64,000 nt of DNA, taken from assembly GCA_951800685.1 (NCBI GenBank), contig CATOJY010000003.1, positions 1 to 64,000 on the forward strand, written 5' to 3'. A program made the position numbers and the translations under genes. This document shows, one piece after another, positions 17,572 through 26,058 of the stretch (its first letter is position 1; the number at the start of each line of letters is the position of its first letter). The DNA comes from an uncultured Lachnospiraceae bacterium. Lineage in GTDB: Bacteria; Bacillota; Clostridia; Lachnospirales; Lachnospiraceae. The notes under the pieces are model-generated. The model saw only the letters and a list, made by a program, of their open reading frames with translations. It was not told the DNA's origin and did no database searches.

Positions 17572-18876
17572 TCACACATGTATGATCCTATCGGCAAGGC
17601 GCATCGCGAGATCCACTACCACATCGGAATTATAGTGGCAGTGTTCCCCCCAGCGTCCCAGCCCATAAATCTGTCTTGTCCTGCAGAAGGCAAGCAGCTT
17701 TGCCATTATTTCCGGCTTACCGACAGTATTCAACGGATATGCATACGAATTCAAATAATGATATTCTTCCTCTTGCCCTGTGTTCGTTATACCCAGATCA
17801 CATGTATAGCGCTTCTCGTTCGCATATTCTGAGACACCTGGAAGTTTTAACGCAGCATCCTTGAACAAGTCCGTCCGCTCTTTTCTTGTTTCCAGCCAGT
17901 AGCCTCTGCTTCCTAGACAGAAATTATGCCTAACGAGGATCCTGTGCCATGGAAGACACAGATCCGGCTCATAAATCCACTGGGCCGCAGTATCCAGACG
18001 TTTTGGCACATACCGTATCTCTATGGCGTTGGATTTCAGGCTGGATATTAACGCTTTGATCTGTTCCGGCATACCGACGATCTGTTCGAAACTTTGCCAA
18101 GGAACTGTAGTGATCACAGTTTCCGCTTCGAATAGTTCTCCTGTCCTTGTCTTGACCCGGCGATTCTCACAATCCAGCATAACAACTTCCGCTCCGTATA
18201 TTACTTTCGGCGAAAGCGCCTCTGCCATACGGAGCCACACTTCCCCATAGCCGTGTTTCCTTGGGTAATAGAAGGACGCATGTCCTGGCTGTGTTCCATA
18301 GGGTTTATGGGTCAGACAAGATAACAATGTCTCCTCGAAGTTTACATTCGGAAGTTTCTCCAGCCAGTATGTCCCCAATTCGTCCAATTCATCCGCAAAC
18401 ATCTTCTGATTATAGGGAATCATGTAGTGATCGGCGACCCGTTTCCCAAGCTTCCAGGTGATCCATTCCACAAAACGCTCCGGCATAGGCTGATCCAGAT
18501 TACAGCCTGCCTTTGCAATCGAAGTCAGGTATGCTACCTGTTCCTGCAGGTCAAATTGCCAGATATTCGCTTCCAATGGGTGGCTGATTTCCCTTCCGCT
18601 CATCCAGATGCGGCTGTCCCGCTCAAAGAGCGACCACTCTTCCTTTGGCATAAACTGAAAGAGAAACGAAGTAACTTCCGGCCTTCTGACATCCAAAAAA
18701 TGTCCGCCTCCCAGATCCAATGGGCTGCCATCTACACAAACGCAGCGGCACAAGCCGCCCGCTTCTTCTTCCTTTTCCAACAGCAGAAAAGACGTTTCTC
18801 CCCGCTCCTTTAACCGGTGCGCCAGCGTAAGTCCAGATGGCCCGGCCCCTAAAATCAGATACTTTATTTTTTCCAT
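17572..18876 (-). CDS. FAD-dependent oxidoreductase, protoporphyrinogen-oxidase/UDP-galactopyranose-mutase-like
   Basis: A 434-residue flavoprotein with an N-terminal dinucleotide fold (LILGAGPSGLTLAHRL), followed by LLEKEEEAGGLCR and LGGGHFLD as in amine-oxidase and UGM-type enzymes. The central YYPRKHGYGEVWLRM resembles the PxxGxG region of this superfamily. The C terminus, IYGLGRWGEHCHYNSDVVVDLAMRLAD, closes the FAD fold. It lies between GT2 and GT39-like genes, so a sugar-nucleotide or lipid-linked sugar substrate is likelier than a porphyrin; no other heme gene is near. AGGA precedes the ATG. Confidence 0.75.
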   Translation of the reverse strand: MEKIKYLILGAGPSGLTLAHRLKERGETSFLLLEKEEEAGGLCRCVCVDGSPLDLGGGHFLDVRRPEVTSFLFQFMPKEEWSLFERDSRIWMSGREISHPLEANIWQFDLQEQVAYLTSIAKAGCNLDQPMPERFVEWITWKLGKRVADHYMIPYNQKMFADELDELGTYWLEKLPNVNFEETLLSCLTHKPYGTQPGHASFYYPRKHGYGEVWLRMAEALSPKVIYGAEVVMLDCENRRVKTRTGELFEAETVITTVPWQSFEQIVGMPEQIKALISSLKSNAIEIRYVPKRLDTAAQWIYEPDLCLPWHRILVRHNFCLGSRGYWLETRKERTDLFKDAALKLPGVSEYANEKRYTCDLGITNTGQEEEYHYLNSYAYPLNTVGKPEIMAKLLAFCRTRQIYGLGRWGEHCHYNSDVVVDLAMRLADRIIHV

Positions 18877-18914
18877 GTTGATAATCCTGTTTCTCTTTGC
18901 CCTTATTGAAACTC

Positions 18915-19643
18915 CTAATGTCGTCCAGACTGTGATGAAGTGATGCAGCGCTCGTTTTTCTTTAACTTAAATAGCAGACGAAGTGCTTCCAGAACAGAAC
19001 TGCCTTTCAGACTGGATGCAGTTCCTACATAATGAATAGGCACTTCGATTGTCCGTAAATTCCTGCAGTAAAAACGCATTTCCGTCTGATACATATGTCC
19101 GGTAGACAAAAACGCATCTAAGTTCATGCGTTCTAACACGCTGCATTTAAAACACTCAAATCCACTGGTCATATCTTTGAGTCTGGTTCCCAACACAAAA
19201 TTGGCAAGAAAAGTACCGCCCTGGCTTAGAATACGCCTGTAAAAAGGCTGTTCCCGCATGGATCCGCCTTTCATAAAGCGGGATCCCCACACACAGTCAT
19301 AGCCTTCCTCCATCTTCTCAAGAAACTGCGGTATTTCAGATGGCATATGGCTTCCGCCACCGTCCATTTCCAGAATCTGTTCCGCCCCGTCTGCCAGTGC
19401 CTGGCGGAACCCTTCCAGATAACAGCTGATGACACCCTTTGATTCCTTATAAAAAATACATTTCACCCGGTCGCTTTCTGCCGCCTTCTTACGAATAATT
19501 TCTTCTGTCCTATCCTTGGAATAGCTGTCTACTACCGGGTAAATAAATAAATTGTCATAAGGAAGCGCCAAAATTTCCTCTAAGATCTGTTCCATAGTCG
19601 ACTCTTCATTGGCTACCGGCATAACGATAATTGTTTTCTTCAT
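18915..19643 (-). CDS. Glycosyltransferase family 2 (polyprenyl-phosphate sugar synthase-like)
   Basis: A 242-residue GT-A enzyme. It begins IIVMPVANEESTMEQIL, has YPVVDSYSKDRTEEII, and a central EMDGGGSHMPSEIP at the DxD position. It has no long C-terminal membrane domain. This matches dolichol-phosphate-mannose-synthase-like proteins, which charge a polyprenyl phosphate with one sugar. With the downstream flavoprotein and GT39-like gene it forms a three-gene module that could decorate a surface polymer or protein. GAGGGG lies 5 nt before the ATG. Confidence 0.85.
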   Translation of the reverse strand: MKKTIIVMPVANEESTMEQILEEILALPYDNLFIYPVVDSYSKDRTEEIIRKKAAESDRVKCIFYKESKGVISCYLEGFRQALADGAEQILEMDGGGSHMPSEIPQFLEKMEEGYDCVWGSRFMKGGSMREQPFYRRILSQGGTFLANFVLGTRLKDMTSGFECFKCSVLERMNLDAFLSTGHMYQTEMRFYCRNLRTIEVPIHYVGTASSLKGSSVLEALRLLFKLKKNERCITSSQSGRH

Positions 19644-19745
19644 AATATCCCCTCATATGTAATGGCTGATCAATCGAGAATGCCAAATCTTACAGACATT
19701 CACGCTAACACACAAATATCATTTCTACAAAAAATATGCGTAGTA

Positions 19746-20504
19746 TCACGTCAAAATCTCTGTCTCTGTAATCACCAGATCTGGCAGTATATCATGACCT
19801 TCGTAAGGAAGTTGTGAAACCACCTGGCAGCTATAGGCAAGCGCCATTATAGTCAATGATACTTCCTCCCCATTTTCACCAGAAAACAGTTTTGCACGGT
19901 GGAACCATCTGGCAAGATACCGGTCATAGAATCCTTTTCCATAGCCAATCCGGTGTTTCTTTCTGTCAAATACCGCTCCTGGCATCCACATCATTGCCTG
20001 GCATAACGTCCGTTGCTGCTCTGGAATGTTCTCCTGCACCGTATGTGTCCAAATCCCCTGCTTTTCTATCCATTTTGGAAAAGAAATATCCGTTCTCGGT
20101 TCAGGAATCCCTTTATAGCCGCTGCACAAATCCTCTAACGACATGATCTGCCAGAATTCCATCTCCTCACCCACAACCTTTGGTACAAACACATACTTTC
20201 CGTCAGCCAATGCCTGCCTGATCAGTTCTGTTGTAGCTACCTCACTTCGGTAACTCGCATAGGCAAGCACAATCTGTGTTTTCTGGTAAGCAGGATGCCC
20301 AAAGACTCTCTTTCGTATTTCCCTATCATAACACGTTTTTATTTTTGGTTCCAGTTGGTCTCTTCTGGCTAGTATTTGCCTGCGGATCACGCTTTTACTC
20401 AGTGTATCTGCTTCTGTGGGCGGTGTCTGCCCACAGGTAAAATGACAATCTTCCATCTGCCCTTGCTCCAATAATCCTTTCCATTCAGAAACTTCCGCTG
20501 TCAT
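19746..20504 (-). CDS. 5-formyltetrahydrofolate cyclo-ligase
   Basis: Converts 5-formyl-THF to 5,10-methenyl-THF with ATP, salvaging a folate storage form. SKSVIRRQILARRDQL, VLAYASYRSEVAT, MPGAVFDRKKHRIGYGKGFYDRYL and LPYEGHDILPDLVITE are the family signatures. At 252 residues it is longer than the usual ~185. The excess is about 35 residues at the N terminus and an insert near FHRAKLFSGENGEE. The start could be the ATG at 20504, which overlaps the DUF896 stop by 4 nt, or at 20456. It ends the proB-DUF896 run. Confidence 0.9.
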   Translation of the reverse strand: MTAEVSEWKGLLEQGQMEDCHFTCGQTPPTEADTLSKSVIRRQILARRDQLEPKIKTCYDREIRKRVFGHPAYQKTQIVLAYASYRSEVATTELIRQALADGKYVFVPKVVGEEMEFWQIMSLEDLCSGYKGIPEPRTDISFPKWIEKQGIWTHTVQENIPEQQRTLCQAMMWMPGAVFDRKKHRIGYGKGFYDRYLARWFHRAKLFSGENGEEVSLTIMALAYSCQVVSQLPYEGHDILPDLVITETEILT

Positions 20505-20740
20505 CCCTTTTTTCCATGCTTTTTACCAAGATCAGTAATGGAACCATCCTTCTCTATAATAGAGATGTTGTCAAGCTGCCCTCTTAAGTTTGCCCGCACA
20601 TTCGCTACATAGGCGCTGCGCAGCTGCTTCTGTTCCTCTTTCTCCGCATCGTTCAGTCCTTCCGCCTGTGATTTATGATATAATGCATTGATTCTTGCTG
20701 TCATCTGTTCTACGGTCATTTTTTGATTACTTTTCTCCAT
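20501..20740 (-). CDS. DUF896 (YnzC-family) small protein
   Basis: A 79-residue cytoplasmic protein, mostly helical: ARINALYHKSQAEGLNDAEKEEQKQLRSAYV is the DUF896 core, followed by VRANLRGQLDNI. Function is not established; structures of family members show a helical hairpin. The ATG at 20740 is favoured by AGGA 4 nt upstream and gives the usual family length. It starts 16 nt after proB and its stop overlaps the cyclo-ligase start. Confidence 0.9.
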   Translation of the reverse strand: MEKSNQKMTVEQMTARINALYHKSQAEGLNDAEKEEQKQLRSAYVANVRANLRGQLDNISIIEKDGSITDLGKKHGKKG

Positions 20741-20756
20741 AATTCCTAACCATCCT

Positions 20757-21626
20757 CTACTCATGTGCCATCTGCTGTACATACAGCGGCAGATCAAACC
20801 CGTCCTCTTTATGGGCCAGGAACAACGTCCCGATGTTCTGTCCTGCCAGAATTCTGTGGATCACCTTAATGTCTGCGCTGTTTGCAATTACCATATCTAC
20901 ACCCATATTACCAGCGATTCTGGCCGCCTGCAGCTTCGTATTCATGCCGCCCGTACCAGAAGAACTCCCAGTAGATGCTTTTCCCATCTCCATCAGTTCA
21001 TCTGTCAGTCCGTCCACTACTTCTATATAGCTCGCATCTGGGTTCTTTCTCGGATCGTCGGTGTAGAGTCCGTCAATATCCGATAACAGAATCAGCATAT
21101 CAGCATCAATTAATGCTGCAACGATGGCAGATAACGTATCATTGTCTCCAATTCCCAACTCATAGGTAGCTACTGTATCATTTTCATTGACGATCGGCAC
21201 CACGCCCAGCTTGAATAATTCCGCAAATGTATTGCGGGCGTTAAAACGGTTCAGATTATCGATAATCGTATTCTTCGTCATCAAGATTTGCGCTGCCACC
21301 TGGTTATATTCGGCAAAGATCTTCTGATAAGTCATCATCAGTCTAGCCTGACCAATGGCCGCACAGGCCTGTTTCACCGCGGTGGGATCATCCTGGTCGA
21401 TTCCTTGCATCATTACTGCTTTTCTGCCTACCGCCACAGCGCCAGATGTCACTAATACCACATCCTTACCGCGGTTTCTGATATCGCACAGCTCACGCAC
21501 CAGCACATCCAGTTTCGTGTAGTCCAGATCTCCCGTCTGCATATGCTGCAAGGACGATGAGCCGATCTTGATTACGATTCTTTTCTTATCTTTCATCATT
21601 TCTCTGATTTGTGTATTCTCTGACAT
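20757..21626 (-). CDS. proB: Glutamate 5-kinase (without PUA domain)
   Basis: ATP-dependent phosphorylation of glutamate, the first step of proline synthesis. The 289 residues hold the amino-acid kinase fold: RIVIKIGSSSL, LVTSGAVAVGRK, PIVNENDTVAT, LSDIDGLYTDDPR and STGSSSGTGGMNTKLQAA. The C-terminal PUA domain of longer ProB proteins (about 367 residues) is missing, as in many Clostridia. GGAGAGG lies 5 nt before the ATG. proA is not next to it but 14 kb downstream. Confidence 0.96.
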   Translation of the reverse strand: MSENTQIREMMKDKKRIVIKIGSSSLQHMQTGDLDYTKLDVLVRELCDIRNRGKDVVLVTSGAVAVGRKAVMMQGIDQDDPTAVKQACAAIGQARLMMTYQKIFAEYNQVAAQILMTKNTIIDNLNRFNARNTFAELFKLGVVPIVNENDTVATYELGIGDNDTLSAIVAALIDADMLILLSDIDGLYTDDPRKNPDASYIEVVDGLTDELMEMGKASTGSSSGTGGMNTKLQAARIAGNMGVDMVIANSADIKVIHRILAGQNIGTLFLAHKEDGFDLPLYVQQMAHE

Positions 21627-21740
21627 ACTGTCCTCTCCTGTTTCCGGATTTCCTGATCTTTATCGGATTTTAAGCTTGAAAATCCAATACATAAAATCAC
21701 ACAGGATAGTATACCATAAAAAAACATAATTCAACAGAGA

Positions 21741-21770
21741 AAACCACCGACAGTATGCAATCGGTGGTTT
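21741..21770 (-). terminator. Terminator of the sialic acid ABC operon
   Basis: A perfect 10-bp stem, AAACCACCGA (21741-21750) with TCGGTGGTTT (21761-21770), and a 10-nt loop. On the minus strand it is followed by the moderately T-rich TCTCTGTTG. It lies 45 nt beyond the permease stop at 21815. Confidence 0.7.
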
Positions 21771-21814
21771 CCTTTCTTATCACTGCACTTTTTTAGTAGC
21801 CAGAATAGTATCAT

Positions 21815-22750
21815 CTAACCCTTTACAGCACCCATGGCAATTCCCTGCGTGAAGTACTTCTGGAAGATAATAAATATCGTAATGATTGGTACTGCGGCCA
21901 ACGATGCACCTGCCATGATCAGACCAAAGTCGGTAGAGTTCTCTGCCTGCAGTTTCGCAATACCAAGTGATATTGTCAGTTTGCCTGTACTGTTAAGCAT
22001 GATCAACTGCATGAAATAATCGTTCCAACTGGTAATAAATGTAAAGATAGCCAGAGCACCAATTCCCGGTTTGATCATTGGTAATACGATCTCAATAAAT
22101 GTCTTTGCCTCTCCTGCGCCATCGATCCTGGCAGCCTCAAGCATTTCTCCTGGAACGCCTTCTGAAAACTGCTTCATAAGAAATACACCAAAAGGCCATC
22201 CGACTGTCGGAAAGATAACTGCCCAAATCGTATTATAAAGCGACAGGGCCGACATTTCCCGCAATAGAGGAATCAGAATCACCTGTTTGGGTAATGCCAT
22301 CGCACACACAATCAGCGTAAAAAGCAATGCACGGCCGCGGAAACGTTTCTTAGCTAGCGCATATCCAGCCATAGCGGATGTGATACAAGTCAGTATCATC
22401 GCCATCACAGCCATAAATACTGTATTGACCAGCCAACGAATGGCCGCCGGTACAACAGGGCCAGCAGTGAAGATGTAAGGTTTCCCATCTGCAGTAAATT
22501 TGCTGCTAAAGGGAACTGCCAGTTCCCATAAAGGTGCCGACTGCTTACTGAAAAGTTTAGTGAAATTATCCAATACCCATTCCTTTGGGAACCAATCTGG
22601 AGATGTTGCATTGATCGATGCATTTGTCTTGAAAGCGCCTGTAATAATCCAATACAGAGGGAAAGCAAACAGAATCGCCAGAATCACCAAAACAATGACC
22701 GATACGATCTTATACAAACTTGTACGTTTTATACCTGAATCTGAATTCAT
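21815..22750 (-). CDS. Carbohydrate ABC transporter permease, MalG type (sialic acid locus)
   Basis: A 311-residue inner-membrane subunit with six transmembrane segments and the EAA loop EAARIDGAGEAKTFIEIVLPMIKP. It ends KYFTQGIAMGAVKG. GGAGG lies 7 nt before the ATG, only 11 nt after the upstream permease stop, so the two are coupled. It is the last gene of the RpiR-YesL-importer unit. As in the other importer here, no ATPase gene is adjacent. Confidence 0.95.
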   Translation of the reverse strand: MNSDSGIKRTSLYKIVSVIVLVILAILFAFPLYWIITGAFKTNASINATSPDWFPKEWVLDNFTKLFSKQSAPLWELAVPFSSKFTADGKPYIFTAGPVVPAAIRWLVNTVFMAVMAMILTCITSAMAGYALAKKRFRGRALLFTLIVCAMALPKQVILIPLLREMSALSLYNTIWAVIFPTVGWPFGVFLMKQFSEGVPGEMLEAARIDGAGEAKTFIEIVLPMIKPGIGALAIFTFITSWNDYFMQLIMLNSTGKLTISLGIAKLQAENSTDFGLIMAGASLAAVPIITIFIIFQKYFTQGIAMGAVKG

Positions 22751-22761
22751 ACTTTCACCTC

Positions 22762-23673
22762 CTACTTTTCCTTGGCCAGCTTAAACTGCACAGCAGAGAG
22801 AAGTGCGATAAAGATAGCAAGAACAACGCCCATCGCATTTCCGTAACCGTAACGGTACAGCTTGAATGCCGAATAATAGATATAGAACATGACCGTGTCT
22901 GTGCTGTGGTTCGGTCCACCTGAAGTTAAGAGCTGGATCAGCGTAAAGCACTGGAAACTATTGATCGTAGTGATGACCAAAATATACAGTGTTGTTGGCA
23001 TGATTAACGGCCACTTGATCTTCCAGAATTTCTGAATATTGTTGGCTCCGTCTACTTCAGAAGCCTCTACCAACGAAGAATCCACATTTCCCAGCGCAGA
23101 GACATACAATACGATCGGCTGTCCTACAGAAGTGGTAAAGAGAATTAGTATGATACACCATAACGCAAATCTTTCATCCCCCAGCCAGTTAATATTGTTA
23201 TCGATCAGGCCAAGACCTTTTCCTACATAGTTGAAAATACCGTAATAATTATTAAACATCCATTTCCATACTACAGTAACCGCTACTGAACCTGTAACCA
23301 CCGGCAGATAGAAAATACAGCGGAACGTAGATAGAACAGCACCCTTCATCTTATAAATGAGAGCTGACACCCATAGAGAAAAGATACACACGCTAGGAAC
23401 CGCAACAATCACGATGATAAAGGTATTCTTTAAAGCGCGCAAAAATACTGGATCTTTCCAAAGTTCTGTATAGTTTTTTAGACCGATAAAAATGTCCTCT
23501 GCGTCCTTGCCCATTGTGGAATCAAAAAAACTTGTATAGATACACAGGACCATCGGTATAATAACAAATCCCACGAAAAAAATTAAATTAGGCAGAAGAA
23601 AAAGATACGCCGAACGTGTTTCTCTTCTTACCAGCGCCTTACTTCTGCCTGTCACAACGGATGATTTAGCCAT
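22762..23673 (-). CDS. Sugar ABC transporter permease, MalF type (sialic acid locus)
   Basis: A 303-residue membrane subunit with six transmembrane helices and the EAA-type loop EASEVDGANNIQKFWKIKWPLIMP. The ATG at 23673 is preferred over a GTG two codons upstream because GAGGGG stands 6-7 nt before it. It follows the binding-protein gene after a 198-nt gap that holds a strong hairpin but no gene. Confidence 0.95.
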   Translation of the reverse strand: MAKSSVVTGRSKALVRRETRSAYLFLLPNLIFFVGFVIIPMVLCIYTSFFDSTMGKDAEDIFIGLKNYTELWKDPVFLRALKNTFIIVIVAVPSVCIFSLWVSALIYKMKGAVLSTFRCIFYLPVVTGSVAVTVVWKWMFNNYYGIFNYVGKGLGLIDNNINWLGDERFALWCIILILFTTSVGQPIVLYVSALGNVDSSLVEASEVDGANNIQKFWKIKWPLIMPTTLYILVITTINSFQCFTLIQLLTSGGPNHSTDTVMFYIYYSAFKLYRYGYGNAMGVVLAIFIALLSAVQFKLAKEK

Positions 23674-23788
23674 GAACACACCCCTCTCATTTACTAATAC
23701 TGCACAGGATAAGGAACACGCGCCTCCTCATCCATTCCAGCCAGATCTTTTGCTGACTGAAAAACCTCTGATCTGTCTAGGGGCAGCT

Positions 23789-23815
23789 GCTGAAACCAGA
23801 GAACCTGGTTCCAGC
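23789..23815 (-). promoter_or_regulatory. Intercistronic hairpin between binding-protein and permease genes
   Basis: GCTGAAACCAG (23789-23799) and CTGGTTCCAGC (23805-23815) pair at 10 of 11 positions around a 5-nt loop. No T-tract follows, so it is unlikely to be a simple terminator. Such hairpins after binding-protein genes often protect the upstream message and raise its level over that of the permeases. Confidence 0.55.
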
Positions 23816-23871
23816 CCGCTGACCATAACAGTCAAAACTCATTTTCCTTCAAAAATTTCCTGCTCAGTTGA

Positions 23872-25290
23872 TTACTGTGCAGCCGCCGCATTTGCATTGG
23901 TCACAAAGGTCTCTACTTCTGTTGCAACATCTCCGCCTGTGCCTACACGCTGGAGCATATTCCACCATTCTGTACGAGCTTCTGCCCAGCCCGGAACTAC
24001 CTGATAGTAGTCACCCATAGAAGGCATAAAGTGTGTAGAGAATGTATTCATAACCTCTGCTGTATCTGTTCCATCATAAATGCCTGTCAGGGTAGGACGT
24101 ACCGGGAAGTATGTAGAAGCTTTAACGCTCTCATTTACCTGGTCGGGATCATTGCAGATAAAGTCGATAAATGTCTTAGCAGCATCAATTTTAGCCTGAT
24201 CGCCGTTATCAAAAATACCAAATCCCCAGATACCGCCGCAAAGCTCTGTCTTACCATCATCGGAAGGGAATAACATCGGGATAATCGTATCGCCGTTGTT
24301 TGTCTTGCCAGCCTCTCCATTATCGGTGTTGGTCTGCTGTGCCGCATTCCAGCACAGGGACATTGCCAGAGTGCCGTTACGGAACAACGTAATTTCCTCG
24401 CCACCGTTGATGGAAGCGTCAAAGTTAATGCCATCCTGAGCATACAGTGTTTCTAAAGCCTTGATATTCTCTGGTGTGTTAGCTGTATACTCTGTATGAT
24501 CTGCATTTGTGAAAGTACTGCTGTACAGATTATTGATCAACGCTCTTGTTCCCTGGTCTCCACCCTGTCCAGAGCAGTAGACCGCTGCAACGTTCTGCTG
24601 TCCAGAATCATATACTGCCTGTACAGCTTTCAGGAAATCATCTGTTGTCCAGGTGTGTGTTTCAAGATCCAGATACTGCATAGCATCTGCTGCTTCAAAC
24701 ATTGTCTGGTTAATCGCCATACAATGTGCTACCATACAAAGCGGATACTCGTAGTACGCTCCATCAGTTGACTTACATGCCGACTCAACGGAGTCATAGA
24801 TCTCGCCACCAGCCTCTGTCGCAAACAGCTCTGCCAAATCTACCATCAAACCACGTGCACCCCAGTTAGCCACAAGACGCTCCGGTCCTTCCATTACAAT
24901 ATCAGGAGCCTGGCCACCTTCGATGGCTGTATTTACCTGATCATCACCATTGGTGTAGTCAAGATACTCCACTGCTACGGTAACTCCAGGATATTTTGCG
25001 TTGAAGCTGGCAATCAGGCTGTCAACCGTTGCAGAATCACCCCAGTTTCCAATCGGATAAGTCCACAGTGTAATGGATGCATTCAGGTCTGAAGCCGCGC
25101 CATCCTCAGCAGGCGTTTCTGTTTCGGCCGCATCCTCAGCAGGTGCTTCCTCAGGTGTCTCAGCGGGTGCCTCTTCTGTCGCTGTTTCCTGTGTTGCTGG
25201 CTCGGCTGCGCTATTGCCACAGGCTGTCAATGACAGCAGCATGGTCATTGACAGACCAAGTGCAAATAACTTTTTCATCGTTTTTTTCAT
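23872..25290 (-). CDS. Sugar ABC transporter substrate-binding lipoprotein (probable sialic acid binder)
   Basis: A 472-residue family 1 binding protein. Signal peptide with lipobox LTAC (Cys at about 25), then a long Ala/Glu/Pro/Thr linker to about residue 70. The mature part includes ITLWTYPIGNWGD and YTNGDDQVNTAIEGGQAPDIVMEG. GGAG lies 8 nt before the ATG. Being in one unit with two permeases and next to nanA/nanE/nanK, it most likely binds sialic acid or a derivative. The 2,7-anhydro-Neu5Ac oxidoreductase known from some gut species is not in this locus, which favours free Neu5Ac; that is inference. Confidence 0.93.
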   Translation of the reverse strand: MKKTMKKLFALGLSMTMLLSLTACGNSAAEPATQETATEEAPAETPEEAPAEDAAETETPAEDGAASDLNASITLWTYPIGNWGDSATVDSLIASFNAKYPGVTVAVEYLDYTNGDDQVNTAIEGGQAPDIVMEGPERLVANWGARGLMVDLAELFATEAGGEIYDSVESACKSTDGAYYEYPLCMVAHCMAINQTMFEAADAMQYLDLETHTWTTDDFLKAVQAVYDSGQQNVAAVYCSGQGGDQGTRALINNLYSSTFTNADHTEYTANTPENIKALETLYAQDGINFDASINGGEEITLFRNGTLAMSLCWNAAQQTNTDNGEAGKTNNGDTIIPMLFPSDDGKTELCGGIWGFGIFDNGDQAKIDAAKTFIDFICNDPDQVNESVKASTYFPVRPTLTGIYDGTDTAEVMNTFSTHFMPSMGDYYQVVPGWAEARTEWWNMLQRVGTGGDVATEVETFVTNANAAAAQ

Positions 25291-25354
25291 TCTTTTTTCT
25301 CCTTTTCTTCTCCCTTAATATTTATTTTTTCAGACAACAAGATGGAATACCCTG

Positions 25355-26026
25355 CTATCTGTCAAAACCTATAATTTCTTCCGGTGGTTCTGCCCGGTCC
25401 CCCAAAAGCGCTTTTTCCTCCTCATTCAGATATTTGGAGAAAATACGTTCAAGAAACAACGACAATAGAAGCATTGTGACCACTGGCACGACCAGAACCG
25501 GCCACCACCATTGTATCGTAAAAATTACCATCTCTACCGTTAACATCACCATGACCACAGTGGATGGCAGATGCTTAAATGTCAAGATAAACGCTGTTCG
25601 CAGCACGTCCCGTACCTGGAACGTAAATCTTCCCATCAACGGAAATAGATAACACAGAATACCAGCCGGTATCAAAAGCAGTACATAGTATGTCATATAC
25701 ATGACCGCACCGGCCGAAGTGGCTGTATTACTGTCCATAACATGATAACCCCATGCCAGAAAAGTCAACACTGGTATACAAATGCAGCTAACCGGTATTC
25801 CAATTTTCAGGTTATCACGAAACGCTCTAAAATACATTCCGAAAGCGCCCTCTTTTCTATTGCGAAAGGTCTTCACGACTGTATAATATAATGCCGCAGT
25901 TGCCGGTCCGGCTGTGATAAGCGGCATGCAAAGCAATAGCCAAAGCAGAGAAAGCCCTACCAGATCCACTCCTTTTGCCATCATCCGAAAGAACAGATTC
26001 TCCGGATCAAAAATATCCTGCCCCAT
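25355..26026 (-). CDS. YesL-family (DUF624) membrane protein
   Basis: A 223-residue protein with about five transmembrane segments. The start MGQDIFDPENLFFRMMAKGVD and LLCMPLITAGPATAALYYTV are typical of YesL/DUF624. These proteins are often next to Firmicute sugar importers and YesMN systems, but no biochemical function is established. The ATG at 26026 is chosen because AAGGA lies 9 nt upstream and family members begin there; two ATGs lie three and two codons earlier. It sits between the RpiR regulator and the binding protein and is probably co-transcribed with both. Confidence 0.85.
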   Translation of the reverse strand: MGQDIFDPENLFFRMMAKGVDLVGLSLLWLLLCMPLITAGPATAALYYTVVKTFRNRKEGAFGMYFRAFRDNLKIGIPVSCICIPVLTFLAWGYHVMDSNTATSAGAVMYMTYYVLLLIPAGILCYLFPLMGRFTFQVRDVLRTAFILTFKHLPSTVVMVMLTVEMVIFTIQWWWPVLVVPVVTMLLLSLFLERIFSKYLNEEEKALLGDRAEPPEEIIGFDR

Positions 26027-26058
26027 TGGCATCATTCCTTTCCCAGCAGTATCAAATC

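Noticed and set aside
25071-25200. Ala/Glu/Pro-rich repeat in the sialic acid binding protein as a tandem repeat of interest
   Set aside because: It is the usual low-complexity linker after a lipobox.
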